Shown here: piece by piece, positions 43,163 through 52,462 of the stretch
Layout of the letters: every line of letters starts with the position of its first letter
Position numbering within the stretch: position 1 is the first letter of the stretch
NCBI GenBank assembly: GCA_023397505.1
Contig: JAEWUC010000001.1
Span: 1 to 64,000 of the forward strand
Reading direction: 5' to 3'
Origin: Bacteroidota bacterium
GTDB lineage: Bacteria; Bacteroidota; Ignavibacteria; Ignavibacteriales; Melioribacteraceae
Length of the DNA stretch: 64,000 nt
Position numbers and translations under genes: made by a program
Notes under the pieces: generated by a model
What the model was told of the DNA's origin: nothing
Seen by the model: only the letters and a program-made list of their open reading frames with translations
The model's database searches: none

Positions 43163-44413
43163 ATGACGGATACTAATTTGAAAAATCAAGAAGAAAGAAT
43201 CGGTAATACTTTTTTTGAATTTTTAACTATTACAGTTAAGTACAGGAAATTTTTATTCTTGTTCGTTTTCATAATAACTGCCGGCGCAACAACGTATGCA
43301 TTGCTCGCGCCTAAATGGTACAAATCGACTGCTTCGGTTTTACCGGCAGAAAAGACCGATCTTTTATCTTCCTTGTCCGGATTGGGAAGTTTGGCAAAAG
43401 GATTTTCTGCAAGTAAAGGGTTAGCAGCATTAACCGGCGGTAATGAAGAAACAGATAGATATATGGCTATATTAATGAGCGCAACTGTTACCAACGATGT
43501 AATTAGAAAGTTTGATCTCGTTAAAGAATATGAGTACGAAGACGATTATTACGAAAAAGTTGTTAAAGAATGGCAATCCAATCTTGAATTGGAAATTGCA
43601 GATGAAGGTAATTTAACAATTACTGTTTTTGATAAAGACCCTCAAAAAGCCGCAGACATTGCAAATTATTTGGTGGAAAGATTAAATGAACTTAATACGG
43701 TATTGGGTGTAACGAATGCAAAAGCAAACAGGGAATTTGTTGAAAAAAGATATTTCCAAAATGTTAAAGATATTAATAACCTTGAAGACAGCATGAAAGC
43801 GTTTCAGGAAAAATACGGGGTAATCGCAGTCCCTGAGCAGCTTGAAGCGACGGTTAAATCTATGTCCAATATTTATGCTGACCTTTATAAAAAAGAAGTT
43901 GAGCTGAATGTTTTAAAACAAACCTACGGTGTGGATCATCCTGTAACAGCAACGACTAAAATAGAATTGAGTGAATTACAAAAAAAGATAAATCAGCTAA
44001 ATGCAGGAACAGATGCATCTCAAAAAGATGTAAGTCTTTTAATTCCTTTTAAACAAGCCCCAGAGCTTAGTAATGCATATTTGAAAATCTATCGCAATCT
44101 TGAAATACAGTATAAAATTCTTGAGTTTGTTCAACCACTTTACGAACAGGCAAGAGTTGAAGAAGCAAGAAACACTCCGTCTGTAATTGTTTTGGATAAA
44201 GCAGGTCCCGCGGAAAGAAAAGCGAAACCGAAAGGAACGATATATGCAATAATTTCTGTAGTAGTTTCACTAATAATCGGTTATTTGATAGTATTTATTC
44301 ATGTATTAGTAATGAAACTAAAAGAAAGCAATTTTGAATTATATAGCTATATAACCTCATCTCTTACAAATGATTTCAGATTAGGAAGAGCAAAGGATAG
44401 GAAAAGTTCTTAA
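43163..44413 (+). CDS. Wzz-like polysaccharide chain-length determinant
   Basis: 416 residues: N-terminal membrane segment (about 27-50) followed by PKWYKSTASVLP, a long periplasmic helical region with coiled coil (about 170-290), then the Pro-rich RKAKPKGTIYAI and a second membrane segment (about 362-388). This is the co-polymerase layout that sets glycan chain length. No tyrosine-kinase domain or separate kinase gene is present. The stop shares one base with the next start. Confidence 0.88.
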   Translation: MTDTNLKNQEERIGNTFFEFLTITVKYRKFLFLFVFIITAGATTYALLAPKWYKSTASVLPAEKTDLLSSLSGLGSLAKGFSASKGLAALTGGNEETDRYMAILMSATVTNDVIRKFDLVKEYEYEDDYYEKVVKEWQSNLELEIADEGNLTITVFDKDPQKAADIANYLVERLNELNTVLGVTNAKANREFVEKRYFQNVKDINNLEDSMKAFQEKYGVIAVPEQLEATVKSMSNIYADLYKKEVELNVLKQTYGVDHPVTATTKIELSELQKKINQLNAGTDASQKDVSLLIPFKQAPELSNAYLKIYRNLEIQYKILEFVQPLYEQARVEEARNTPSVIVLDKAGPAERKAKPKGTIYAIISVVVSLIIGYLIVFIHVLVMKLKESNFELYSYITSSLTNDFRLGRAKDRKSS

Positions 44414-45858
44414 TGTCTGAATTCAAAAAACTAAGTAGGAATTCTTTTTTTTCCTTCCTATCAACTTTTTTTAGATTGTTCGCAAATGTTATTCTTTTCT
44501 GGTTGATTGCTAGATATTATGGAAAAGAAATCTTTGGTCAATTTACAATAGCACAAACCTTTGCAGCAATGTTTGTTCTTTTTGCAGATTTTGGCCTAGA
44601 TATTTTATTAACAACTGAATTGCCGAAAAATCTTAAACCATCAAATGAATTATTTAGAAAGCTTTTCTCTATCAAACTGGTTCTCTCGATATTATCATTT
44701 ATTGGAATGGCAATTCTCGCTTTCGTCGGAAATTTTGGTACACAAGTAAGACACTTAATAATTATTTTCAGTTTTTACGCCGCGTTTACGACTCTTACAA
44801 ATTTCTTATTTGCTTTCTTTAGAGGGAATGAAAAGTTTGAATATGAAACGAGGGTTTCATTTTTGATCAACTTCGGTGCATTAATTATCATTTTTGTGTT
44901 AATACTTTTTAAAGAAAGCATAATTGTTATTTCATTAGCATTTGCAATAATAAGATTGTTTGGGTTGATAGTTTCTGTATTTTATGTCTTACAAGTTCAA
45001 TCCGACATAACTTTCAAACTTGATTTTGATAATCCAAGTGCGATTCTTAAACAAGTACTTATTTTCGGGGTATTTTTAATATTTGGAAATCTTTACTTCC
45101 AACTTGATACTATACTTCTTTCTTTTTGGACAAGTGAAGAAAGTGTTGGTATCTATCAAGCTGTTTTTAGATTAATATTATTGCCATTGTTAGTTTCAGA
45201 TGTTTTGGTGAGTAGTTTTATGCCAACTTTGTCGCGGCTTAATTCTGAGAACCTTGAAAAGTGGAAAACAACAGGATTTTTGTTAAATAAATTTTTGATT
45301 ATTATTTCATTGCCGATAAGTATTGCAATATATTTTTTTGCCGACCAACTGATTAGTATAATTTATGGAAAGAGCGAATACGCAGAAGCTGTTCCAATTC
45401 TTAAAATATTCGCAATAATAGTTTTTGTGAGATTAATTTCGGAAACAAGAGGTCTAATGTTAACAACTTCAAATAGGCAGAAAACCAGAATGCTAATTGT
45501 TGTTTCTGCAACAATCATTAATTTATGCATAAACATCATTCTTATCCCTATATTCAGCATAAGGGGTGCTGCTATTGCTTCGCTAGTTACTAATCTTTTT
45601 GTTTGTATATCATTTTTCTACTTTACAATGGGTTATACTCATAATTGGAATAAAATATTTAGTAATCCGTTACTTATTATAGTTGTTGTGACGTTCTCAG
45701 CTCTTCTTTGGTTATTTAACATTTTAGAAGTATGGTATCTTAGCTTTATACAATTTATTCTTTATTTTGTCTTTGCATTTAACAAATTGTTAACAGATAC
45801 AGAAAAGCAGTATTTCTTAGAGATTAAATTCATTAAGAATTTTAGTGTTATAAAATAA
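44413..45858 (+). CDS. Wzx-type polysaccharide flippase (MOP superfamily)
   Basis: 481 residues with about 12-14 membrane segments. The N-terminal RNSFFSFLSTFFRLFANVIL followed by ARYYGKEIFGQFTIAQ is typical of Wzx/RfbX flippases, and QLDTILLSFWTSEESVGIYQ is the middle motif. Flips lipid-linked oligosaccharide units to the periplasmic face. The codon use is markedly AT-rich compared with the dcw genes. A second flippase gene lies at 50999, so this locus encodes two. Confidence 0.87.
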   Translation: MSEFKKLSRNSFFSFLSTFFRLFANVILFWLIARYYGKEIFGQFTIAQTFAAMFVLFADFGLDILLTTELPKNLKPSNELFRKLFSIKLVLSILSFIGMAILAFVGNFGTQVRHLIIIFSFYAAFTTLTNFLFAFFRGNEKFEYETRVSFLINFGALIIIFVLILFKESIIVISLAFAIIRLFGLIVSVFYVLQVQSDITFKLDFDNPSAILKQVLIFGVFLIFGNLYFQLDTILLSFWTSEESVGIYQAVFRLILLPLLVSDVLVSSFMPTLSRLNSENLEKWKTTGFLLNKFLIIISLPISIAIYFFADQLISIIYGKSEYAEAVPILKIFAIIVFVRLISETRGLMLTTSNRQKTRMLIVVSATIINLCINIILIPIFSIRGAAIASLVTNLFVCISFFYFTMGYTHNWNKIFSNPLLIIVVVTFSALLWLFNILEVWYLSFIQFILYFVFAFNKLLTDTEKQYFLEIKFIKNFSVIK

Positions 45859-45865
45859 ATCTAGT

Positions 45866-47119
45866 ATGCCAGTAATCTCAATAATATCATTTACTGTATT
45901 CTTTCTTTTAATTGCAACATCTTTTAAGAAAAGTGCTGATTTATTTTCACCTTCAAGGGTTTTTGGTCTTGTATGGTCTTTAACTATTGGATTAACTGAG
46001 TTGAAATTAAGCAGACTTCAACATGTGTGGAATAGTTATGAATGGTTGATGTTATCAATTGGGATTGTATCTTTTTTTCTTGGTACGTTCATAATGTATG
46101 TATCAAACTTTCAAAAAAAAATTATACCGTTGAACAGTATTCGACTATTCTTTACAAAGAAGGTTGTTGATGAAAAGAAATTTCGAAACATAGTTTTTAT
46201 TCTGTTTGGTGTTTATGTCGTATCTTTTTTAGGCAACTACTTAATTGAAGGATATTTACCCGTTTTCCATGAAAGGTCTGCACAGGCAAGAATGTATTGG
46301 GGAGTGTTTGGTATTGGATTAACGGTCCATGTTGCAACACCATTGATATTATTTGTTGTGACATTCATAAAATTAGCCAAACCCACGCGGCTTACTAAAT
46401 ATTCCTGTGTGATTATAATTTTCATCACCTTTTTTACTTACCTGACTATTTTGCAAAGATTCAATCTAATTTTTGCCATAGTGGCAGTTGTAACTATATT
46501 ATATTATTCAAGTAATTTTTTAAAAGTTAAAAACGTACTTATAGCGATGGCGATTTTTATCGGTTTAATGTATTCGGTACAATTTTTAAGATTTAGTAAT
46601 ATTGCATTAAGTTATATGTATTCGGTTGCCCAAATGAAATTTAATTTTAAGTATGCAATATTTACTGAACCTTATATGTATTTTGTTATGAATTTGGAAA
46701 ACTTGGTTACCGGTTTCAGGCTATTGGAAGAACATACTTACGGCTATTTTACATTTGAATTTCTCCTATCATTATTTGGTATTAAAAACCTTGCAGTGGA
46801 CTATTTTAACTTTAAAAATTTTCTTTTTTTGAAAAGTTCATATAATACATATTCTATGTTTTGGGATTATTATAGGGATTTTGGCACAATTGGCTTGAGT
46901 TTAATACCATTCAGTCTAGGATTATTAAGCTCAACGATCTATTACAAAATGAGAATGAATCCTTCATTAGTATTAATCTCAAGTTATTCTATCATTATGT
47001 TTGTAATCTGTATATCTTTTTTTGAAAACACAATCGGGCTATTACATTTTATTTTTAATACTGTATTAATCGTTTTGTTGGCTAGATATGTTCAACTAAA
47101 AGTATATAGCGCTAACTAG
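45866..47119 (+). CDS. Wzy-like oligosaccharide repeat-unit polymerase
   Basis: 417 residues, ten or more hydrophobic segments and a large periplasmic loop (about 260-330). It begins 8 bases after the flippase gene. Wzy proteins have little sequence conservation and are recognised by topology and context, both of which fit. AT content is very high. It could alternatively be an O-antigen ligase, though the flippase-polymerase pairing favours Wzy. Confidence 0.65.
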   Translation: MPVISIISFTVFFLLIATSFKKSADLFSPSRVFGLVWSLTIGLTELKLSRLQHVWNSYEWLMLSIGIVSFFLGTFIMYVSNFQKKIIPLNSIRLFFTKKVVDEKKFRNIVFILFGVYVVSFLGNYLIEGYLPVFHERSAQARMYWGVFGIGLTVHVATPLILFVVTFIKLAKPTRLTKYSCVIIIFITFFTYLTILQRFNLIFAIVAVVTILYYSSNFLKVKNVLIAMAIFIGLMYSVQFLRFSNIALSYMYSVAQMKFNFKYAIFTEPYMYFVMNLENLVTGFRLLEEHTYGYFTFEFLLSLFGIKNLAVDYFNFKNFLFLKSSYNTYSMFWDYYRDFGTIGLSLIPFSLGLLSSTIYYKMRMNPSLVLISSYSIIMFVICISFFENTIGLLHFIFNTVLIVLLARYVQLKVYSAN

Positions 47120-47163
47120 AATTACTAACTTACAATAAGGAATATTTACCTTTCGAATACAGC

Positions 47164-48084
47164 ATGTTACCAAAAGTTTATATAATAATATTAAACTGGA
47201 ATGGACTAAATGATACAATAGATTGTTTGGAATCATTAAGGCAGATAGATTATGAAAATTATGAAATCATTGTCGTTGATAATAATTCATTTGGTGATGA
47301 TATAAAAATATTAAAAGAGAAGTATATAAATTATGTGAGTCAGTTTTTAATTAACAATGAAAATCTTGGTTTTGCTGGAGGTAATAATGTTGGGATAAAA
47401 TGTGCTTTGGATAGTGGTGCCGACGTTGTGTTAATACTTAATAATGATACAACTGTTGAACCTAATTTTTTATCGAAATTAGTTGAATCAAGCAACCTGA
47501 ATTCTGAAGTTGGTGTATTAACACCGATGATTAATTTTTATTCAAACAAAAGCACTGTTTGGTTTGCTGGAGGTTATATTAGTAAAATTAGAACATCGGG
47601 AATTCCTTTGGGTATTAATAAATCCGAAAATCTTTTTCAGAAAAGTAAATATTGTACCTTCGCATCCGGCTGTTGTATGTATGTTAAAAAAGAGGTATTT
47701 GATAAAATTGGTTTCTTTGATGAGAATTATTTTCTTTTTCTAGAAGATACAGATTTCAGCTGGAGAGTATCTAATTCTGGATTTAAAATATTGTATGAAC
47801 CGTCAAGTAAGATTTACCATAGAGTGAGTTCAACAATTTCTAGAACAAGTTCTATGCTAAATATCTATTTTAATCTTCGTAACAGATTGTTTTTCGCTAG
47901 AAAAAATCTTGATATAAAATATTACTTTTTTATTATAACTTTATTAATGCTTTCATTGATGACGAAAATAATATTTGTAAAAAATAGAGTGAGAATGATC
48001 AAAACAGTTTTCTATGCAATTAAAGATTTTCAAAAAAAAAATATGGGAATGGGTAGTTTTGATAAAATAGTTTCTATTATGTAG
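47164..48084 (+). CDS. GT2-family glycosyltransferase (rhamnosyltransferase-like)
   Basis: 306 residues. GT-A fold with IIILNWNGLNDTIDCLESL at the N-terminus, VVDNNS, the acidic LILNNDTTVEP (DxD-like NDT) and FLFLEDTDFSWRVSNSG. A hydrophobic segment near 255-275 gives membrane association. Transfers a sugar, often rhamnose, from a nucleotide donor to a lipid-linked acceptor. The acceptor cannot be read from sequence. Confidence 0.87.
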   Translation: MLPKVYIIILNWNGLNDTIDCLESLRQIDYENYEIIVVDNNSFGDDIKILKEKYINYVSQFLINNENLGFAGGNNVGIKCALDSGADVVLILNNDTTVEPNFLSKLVESSNLNSEVGVLTPMINFYSNKSTVWFAGGYISKIRTSGIPLGINKSENLFQKSKYCTFASGCCMYVKKEVFDKIGFFDENYFLFLEDTDFSWRVSNSGFKILYEPSSKIYHRVSSTISRTSSMLNIYFNLRNRLFFARKNLDIKYYFFIITLLMLSLMTKIIFVKNRVRMIKTVFYAIKDFQKKNMGMGSFDKIVSIM

Positions 48085-48250
48085 AAATTTCTTATTAAAA
48101 TATTTATGCGTTTTAAGTCGTCGTATAATTTGTTAATTACTTTTTAAAAATAGAACCCTAAAAAAGTTATAGAAATACTTAGAATTAATTGGATAGTTTA
48201 TTGCTTTAATAAATATTTGGAGAAAAACTTATGACCAGGATGAGAAGTAC

Positions 48251-49000
48251 ATGAATCTAACAATAAAAAAAATTGTACAACTCTTTGCACAAAAAGTTAT
48301 GCCAAAAATAGCTTATCCAATTTTAATTGGTCCGTTAAAAGGTATAAAATTTATTCATGGCGCATTAGCAGGGCCAAGTTTTGGAGCAAGTGTATATATA
48401 AACAGGATTGAACAAAAACAGACAAATGAATTTGTTAAACAATTAAAATTTGGGAATATTGTTTTTGATATAGGGGCTAATGTAGGATATTATACACTAT
48501 TAGCTTCAAAACTTATTGGTGAAAAAGGAAAAGTATTTTCATTTGAACCGGTAGTAAGAAATTTAGTTTTTGTTTATGATCATGTTCGAATAAACAAATT
48601 AAAGAATGTTATAATACTTCCCTTTGCATGTTCTGAGCAATCAAAATTAGAAATATTTTCATTTGGTCCGGATTGTGCTCAGGGGCATATCACTAAAAAT
48701 GTTATTGCCTCAGAAATTAACTCTGATACACACACATTTGTAAACACAATTAAAGTGGATGAATTTGTAAGCAAATATAAAATTTTACCAGATATAATAA
48801 AAATGGATGTTGAAGGTGCTGAATTATTAGTGTTGAAAGGAGCCAAAGAGACATTGTTAAAATGTAAACCAAAAATATTTCTTTCAATTCATTCTGCTGA
48901 ATTAGAACTTAGTTGTAAAGAATATCTTAAAGATTTCTCATATAACTTTATTTTGCTTGATGAAAAAGAACGTCCATCAGTTGAATATCTATGTTACTAA
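48251..49000 (+). CDS. FkbM-family SAM-dependent methyltransferase
   Basis: 249 residues. VFDIGANVGYYTLLASKLIG (about 73-92) is the SAM-binding loop, FSFEPV the second motif, and PDIIKMDVEGAELLVLKGA the FkbM signature. Such enzymes O-methylate sugars in glycans and antibiotics. It lies in the AT-rich middle of the polysaccharide locus, 166 bases after the preceding GT2 gene; that gap shows nothing recognisable. Confidence 0.87.
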   Translation: MNLTIKKIVQLFAQKVMPKIAYPILIGPLKGIKFIHGALAGPSFGASVYINRIEQKQTNEFVKQLKFGNIVFDIGANVGYYTLLASKLIGEKGKVFSFEPVVRNLVFVYDHVRINKLKNVIILPFACSEQSKLEIFSFGPDCAQGHITKNVIASEINSDTHTFVNTIKVDEFVSKYKILPDIIKMDVEGAELLVLKGAKETLLKCKPKIFLSIHSAELELSCKEYLKDFSYNFILLDEKERPSVEYLCY

Positions 49001-49070
49001 TTACACATAATATACGTTCAGGGAAATGGATGATAATTTTTAATCAAAATAAATACCGATAATCTTTATA

Positions 49071-50186
49071 ATGAAAATCGCAATAGATGCAAGAGTATTA
49101 AATAAAGGAATTACCGGAACCGGAAGGTATCTAATGAATATACTCGACGGTTTACAGTCGGTACCTTCAAATCATGATTATTATTTATTTACTTCAAATA
49201 TTGAATTATTTAAGAATTCTATTTTTAAAATCATTACGTTGAAAGAACCTAACCGTTTAGATAAAGTATATTCGCCCTTTTGGCTTAATGTAATATTGCC
49301 GGACATTTTAAAAAAGCACAATTTTGATGTCTATTTTACAACCAACATTTTAGTGCCCATTGTCGATCTTTCAAAAACAAAAAGAATATCTGTGGTTCAT
49401 GATGTGATTCATAAAGTTTACAAAGAGCATTATCCTTTTTCATACCGTGCTTATTTGGATTTGTTTTTGCCCCAGTCATTGAAAGAATCGGATAGAGTAA
49501 TCACTGTTTCGGAATATTCTAAGTCAGATATTATTAAATATTTTAAAGTTGAAAGCGGCAAAATTTCCGTTATACCGGCAAATGTGGCTACGAATTTAAA
49601 GCCCATCAGTAAGGAAGAAGATTTACATAAAGAAGAAGTAATTAAAAAATACAATCTCCCTAAAAAATTCATATTATTTGTAGGAAGTATTGAAAAGAGA
49701 AAAAACATTGTGGCATTATTACAGATAATCGAAATTTTGCAAAAGAGAGGAACTGATATACAGTTGGTTATGGCTGGGAGACCTGGTTATGGCTTTAATG
49801 AATTTAAGGAAAGGATTCTTGGGTCGAATAGTTTTGTGAAATATTTGGATTTTGTTAATGATGAAGATTTAGTTTATTTATACAACTCAGCGTTTGCTTT
49901 TGTATTTCCATCCTTCTATGAAGGATTTGGGATACCTCCACTTGAAGCAATGCAATGTGGTGTACCCGTAATAGCTTCAAACACCTCGTCTTTACCCGAA
50001 GTATTGGGTGAAGGAGCTATACTTATTAATCCAAATAATATTGACGGTTATGTTAATGAAATTATAAGACTGGATACCGACATTGATTATTACAACCAAG
50101 TTAAAGAAAGAGGAATTAAGCGTTCAAAGAATTTTAGCATAGGAAATTCAGCTAAAGCGCTTATAGAAATTTTTGATAATTTATAA
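49071..50186 (+). CDS. GT4-family glycosyltransferase
   Basis: 371 residues, GT-B fold. GITGTGRYLMNIL near the N-terminus, FVGSIEKRKNI in the linker and the C-terminal donor site PSFYEGFGIPPLEAMQCGVP with the EX7E pair. It resembles mannosyl- or rhamnosyltransferases of O-antigen clusters. It is followed after 8 bases by another glycosyltransferase gene. Confidence 0.9.
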   Translation: MKIAIDARVLNKGITGTGRYLMNILDGLQSVPSNHDYYLFTSNIELFKNSIFKIITLKEPNRLDKVYSPFWLNVILPDILKKHNFDVYFTTNILVPIVDLSKTKRISVVHDVIHKVYKEHYPFSYRAYLDLFLPQSLKESDRVITVSEYSKSDIIKYFKVESGKISVIPANVATNLKPISKEEDLHKEEVIKKYNLPKKFILFVGSIEKRKNIVALLQIIEILQKRGTDIQLVMAGRPGYGFNEFKERILGSNSFVKYLDFVNDEDLVYLYNSAFAFVFPSFYEGFGIPPLEAMQCGVPVIASNTSSLPEVLGEGAILINPNNIDGYVNEIIRLDTDIDYYNQVKERGIKRSKNFSIGNSAKALIEIFDNL

Positions 50187-50194
50187 AAATTAAT

Positions 50195-50980
50195 ATGATT
50201 GATATTTCTATTGTACTCATAACATGGAAGATGAAGAGTCTTCTCGAAAAACTTTTGGAATCCATTAAGGAATATTCAACCGGCTTCTCATATGAGATAA
50301 TTATTGTTGATAATAACTCTCAAGACGGCACAATTGAAATGATCGAGACGAAATTCCCCGATATTATTTTGTTAAAAAACAATGAAAATCTTGGTGTTGC
50401 ACCTGCAAGAAACATCGGGATGAAAATTGCAAAAGGAAAATATGTTTTAATTCTTGATGCGGATATGCAGTTGAAAGAGAATTCGATTCTAAAATTATAT
50501 GAATTTATGGAACAGCATTCCGATTGCGGATTAGTTGGCTCAAAATTAATTTATGAAAACGGCGATCTTCAATATTCATGTAAAAGATTTCCTTCAATCT
50601 TTTCGTTACTTGCACGAAGACTTGAAGGAATAAGTTTTGTGAAAAATTCAAAGACTTTGAACAATCACATAATGGCTGATTGGGATCATAATTCAATCCA
50701 AGAAGTAGATTATGTAATAGGCGCGTGCCAGTTTTTTAGAAAAGACGTTATAGATAGAATTGGTTATTACGATGATAAAATATTTTACGGCCCCGAAGAT
50801 TTGGATTTTTGTTTAAGGATTTGGCGTGCAGGCTGGAAAGTTTACTATTACTCATTTACAAGCATTATTCATCTTGAACAAAGGATTACAAAAAAATCGT
50901 TGATTTCTAAAATATCGTGGAAACATCTGCTAGGCATCTTCTACATATTTAGAAAGTATAAATTCAGTTTGACGCGATAA
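50195..50980 (+). CDS. GT2-family glycosyltransferase
   Basis: 261 residues. DISIVLITWKMKSLLEKLLE, IIVDNNSQDGTIEMI, LILDADMQLKE (DxD) and FYGPEDLDFCLRIWRAGWKV are the standard GT2 motifs, the last resembling rhamnosyltransferases. No membrane segment is obvious. It starts 8 bases after the GT4 gene and lies 18 bases before the frame of the second flippase. Confidence 0.88.
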   Translation: MIDISIVLITWKMKSLLEKLLESIKEYSTGFSYEIIIVDNNSQDGTIEMIETKFPDIILLKNNENLGVAPARNIGMKIAKGKYVLILDADMQLKENSILKLYEFMEQHSDCGLVGSKLIYENGDLQYSCKRFPSIFSLLARRLEGISFVKNSKTLNNHIMADWDHNSIQEVDYVIGACQFFRKDVIDRIGYYDDKIFYGPEDLDFCLRIWRAGWKVYYYSFTSIIHLEQRITKKSLISKISWKHLLGIFYIFRKYKFSLTR

Positions 50981-50998
50981 ATTATTTGAGGCATCTCC

Positions 50999-52462
50999 AT
51001 CGATAAAATTACAAAAAATGTATTCTCGCTTTCTGTTGGACAGGCAACAGCTTTTGTACTTAATGTCGTTGCTATTGTTATTGCCGCGCGGTTCCTTGGC
51101 GTCGAAAATTTCGGACTGTTCAGTAATATACTTGCAATTGTTAGCATACTTGCAAAGCTTGTCGATTTCGGAATTGAACCAATTGTATTCCGGGAGTTCT
51201 CAAAAAACAAAAATGATTACAATTTATTTAACACCGGTTTGAATCTGCGTTTGGTAATCTATCTGCTTTTGATTATAGGATTTAATTTATTTTCCCCCTT
51301 TTCAAATTTTACATTTTATGAAATAATTCTATCGAATATTCTGTTTACCACAATAATATTATCAATGAAAATGGTGAACGTCCGGGAACTGCTATCAACT
51401 CCTTTTAAAGTAAATTTGAAAATGCACTACCCGATGACGTTGTCCATTCTTGATAATCTTGTGCTCCTTGTCTTAATATTTTTTCTCCCGTTTACTAAAG
51501 ATAAAGTCTTTTTCTTTGTTGTCTTTTATTCATTTTCAAATTTACCGGGTTTTATTCTATCCTTTTATTACCTGTATAAAAAATTCGGTTACAAATTTAA
51601 GTTCCGTCTCAATCAAGGAAAGTGGATAATAAAAGAATCTCTGCCGTTGTTCGGCTTTGTAGTGTTAACTACAATATTTATGCAGATTGATGTTGTGATT
51701 CTTAACTCGTTAACCGGTTATTACGAGGTTGGAATTTATTCTGCAGCTGTAAGATTAACAATGCCGTTAAACATTATTCCGCAGGCTATAGTTACAACTG
51801 TATTTCCTATTCTTGTTAAAAAGTTAGCCGATAAAGTTGATACAAATTATTTATCAAATCTTGTTATTAAGCTTTTATATTTCATTTCATTTGTAATTGC
51901 AATAGTATTTACTTTTGAATCCGGTTCACTCGTAAAAACAGTATTTGGCGCTGAGTATGCAGCATCGGCCATGCCTTCATCAATACTTTATTGGTGCCAG
52001 GTATTTCTATTCTTTACATACTATTCACAATCGGTTTTAATTGCAGATAACCGGCAGCATTATAATTTTCTTTATGGCTTAATACAGGTAGTTATTAATG
52101 TTTCATTGGATTTTCTTTTAATACCTACATATTCATTTATGGGGGCTTCAATTGCTAAATTGATTGCAAGTTTCGCCTCTTTTGTTTTTATCCTTTATGT
52201 AATAAGCAAATTTGGTTTTCGTCCTTCAATCGGGCGGTATAAAGTATTGTTTTGGTCTTTGGCTTTAGTTGCCGTTTTTTATCTATTATCATTTTTAAGT
52301 TTAGTACCTTACCTAATTCTCTCGCCATTTGTGATAGTGGTAGTTACTTTAGTAATAAAAATATTCAGCTACGATGAAATGTTGATCCTATTCCGGCTGA
52401 TAAACATGGAAAGCAATGGAAGAAAAATTCTATCAAAAATTTATGACGTAAAAAATGCATAA
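50999..52462 (+). CDS. Second Wzx-type flippase, apparent non-canonical (ATC) start
   Basis: About 487 residues if translated from 50999. The frame shows a full flippase N-terminus, ITKNVFSLSVGQATAFVLNV then ARFLGVENFGLFSNILAI, yet between the in-frame stop at 50987-50989 and the TTG at 51239 there is no ATG, GTG or TTG. GAGG at 50988-50991 stands 7 bases before ATC at 50999, an ideal spacing. Using the TTG at 51239 would delete about 80 residues and two membrane helices. So either ATC (or the ATT at 51008) initiates, or an ATG was lost by mutation or sequencing error. The 3' end overlaps the next gene by 8 bases. Confidence 0.8.
   Translation: MDKITKNVFSLSVGQATAFVLNVVAIVIAARFLGVENFGLFSNILAIVSILAKLVDFGIEPIVFREFSKNKNDYNLFNTGLNLRLVIYLLLIIGFNLFSPFSNFTFYEIILSNILFTTIILSMKMVNVRELLSTPFKVNLKMHYPMTLSILDNLVLLVLIFFLPFTKDKVFFFVVFYSFSNLPGFILSFYYLYKKFGYKFKFRLNQGKWIIKESLPLFGFVVLTTIFMQIDVVILNSLTGYYEVGIYSAAVRLTMPLNIIPQAIVTTVFPILVKKLADKVDTNYLSNLVIKLLYFISFVIAIVFTFESGSLVKTVFGAEYAASAMPSSILYWCQVFLFFTYYSQSVLIADNRQHYNFLYGLIQVVINVSLDFLLIPTYSFMGASIAKLIASFASFVFILYVISKFGFRPSIGRYKVLFWSLALVAVFYLLSFLSLVPYLILSPFVIVVVTLVIKIFSYDEMLILFRLINMESNGRKILSKIYDVKNA

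Noticed and set aside
51018..51242. Small + strand reading frame at the start of the second flippase
   Set aside because: It is a shadow: the neighbouring frame from 50999 encodes the conserved flippase N-terminus over the same bases.
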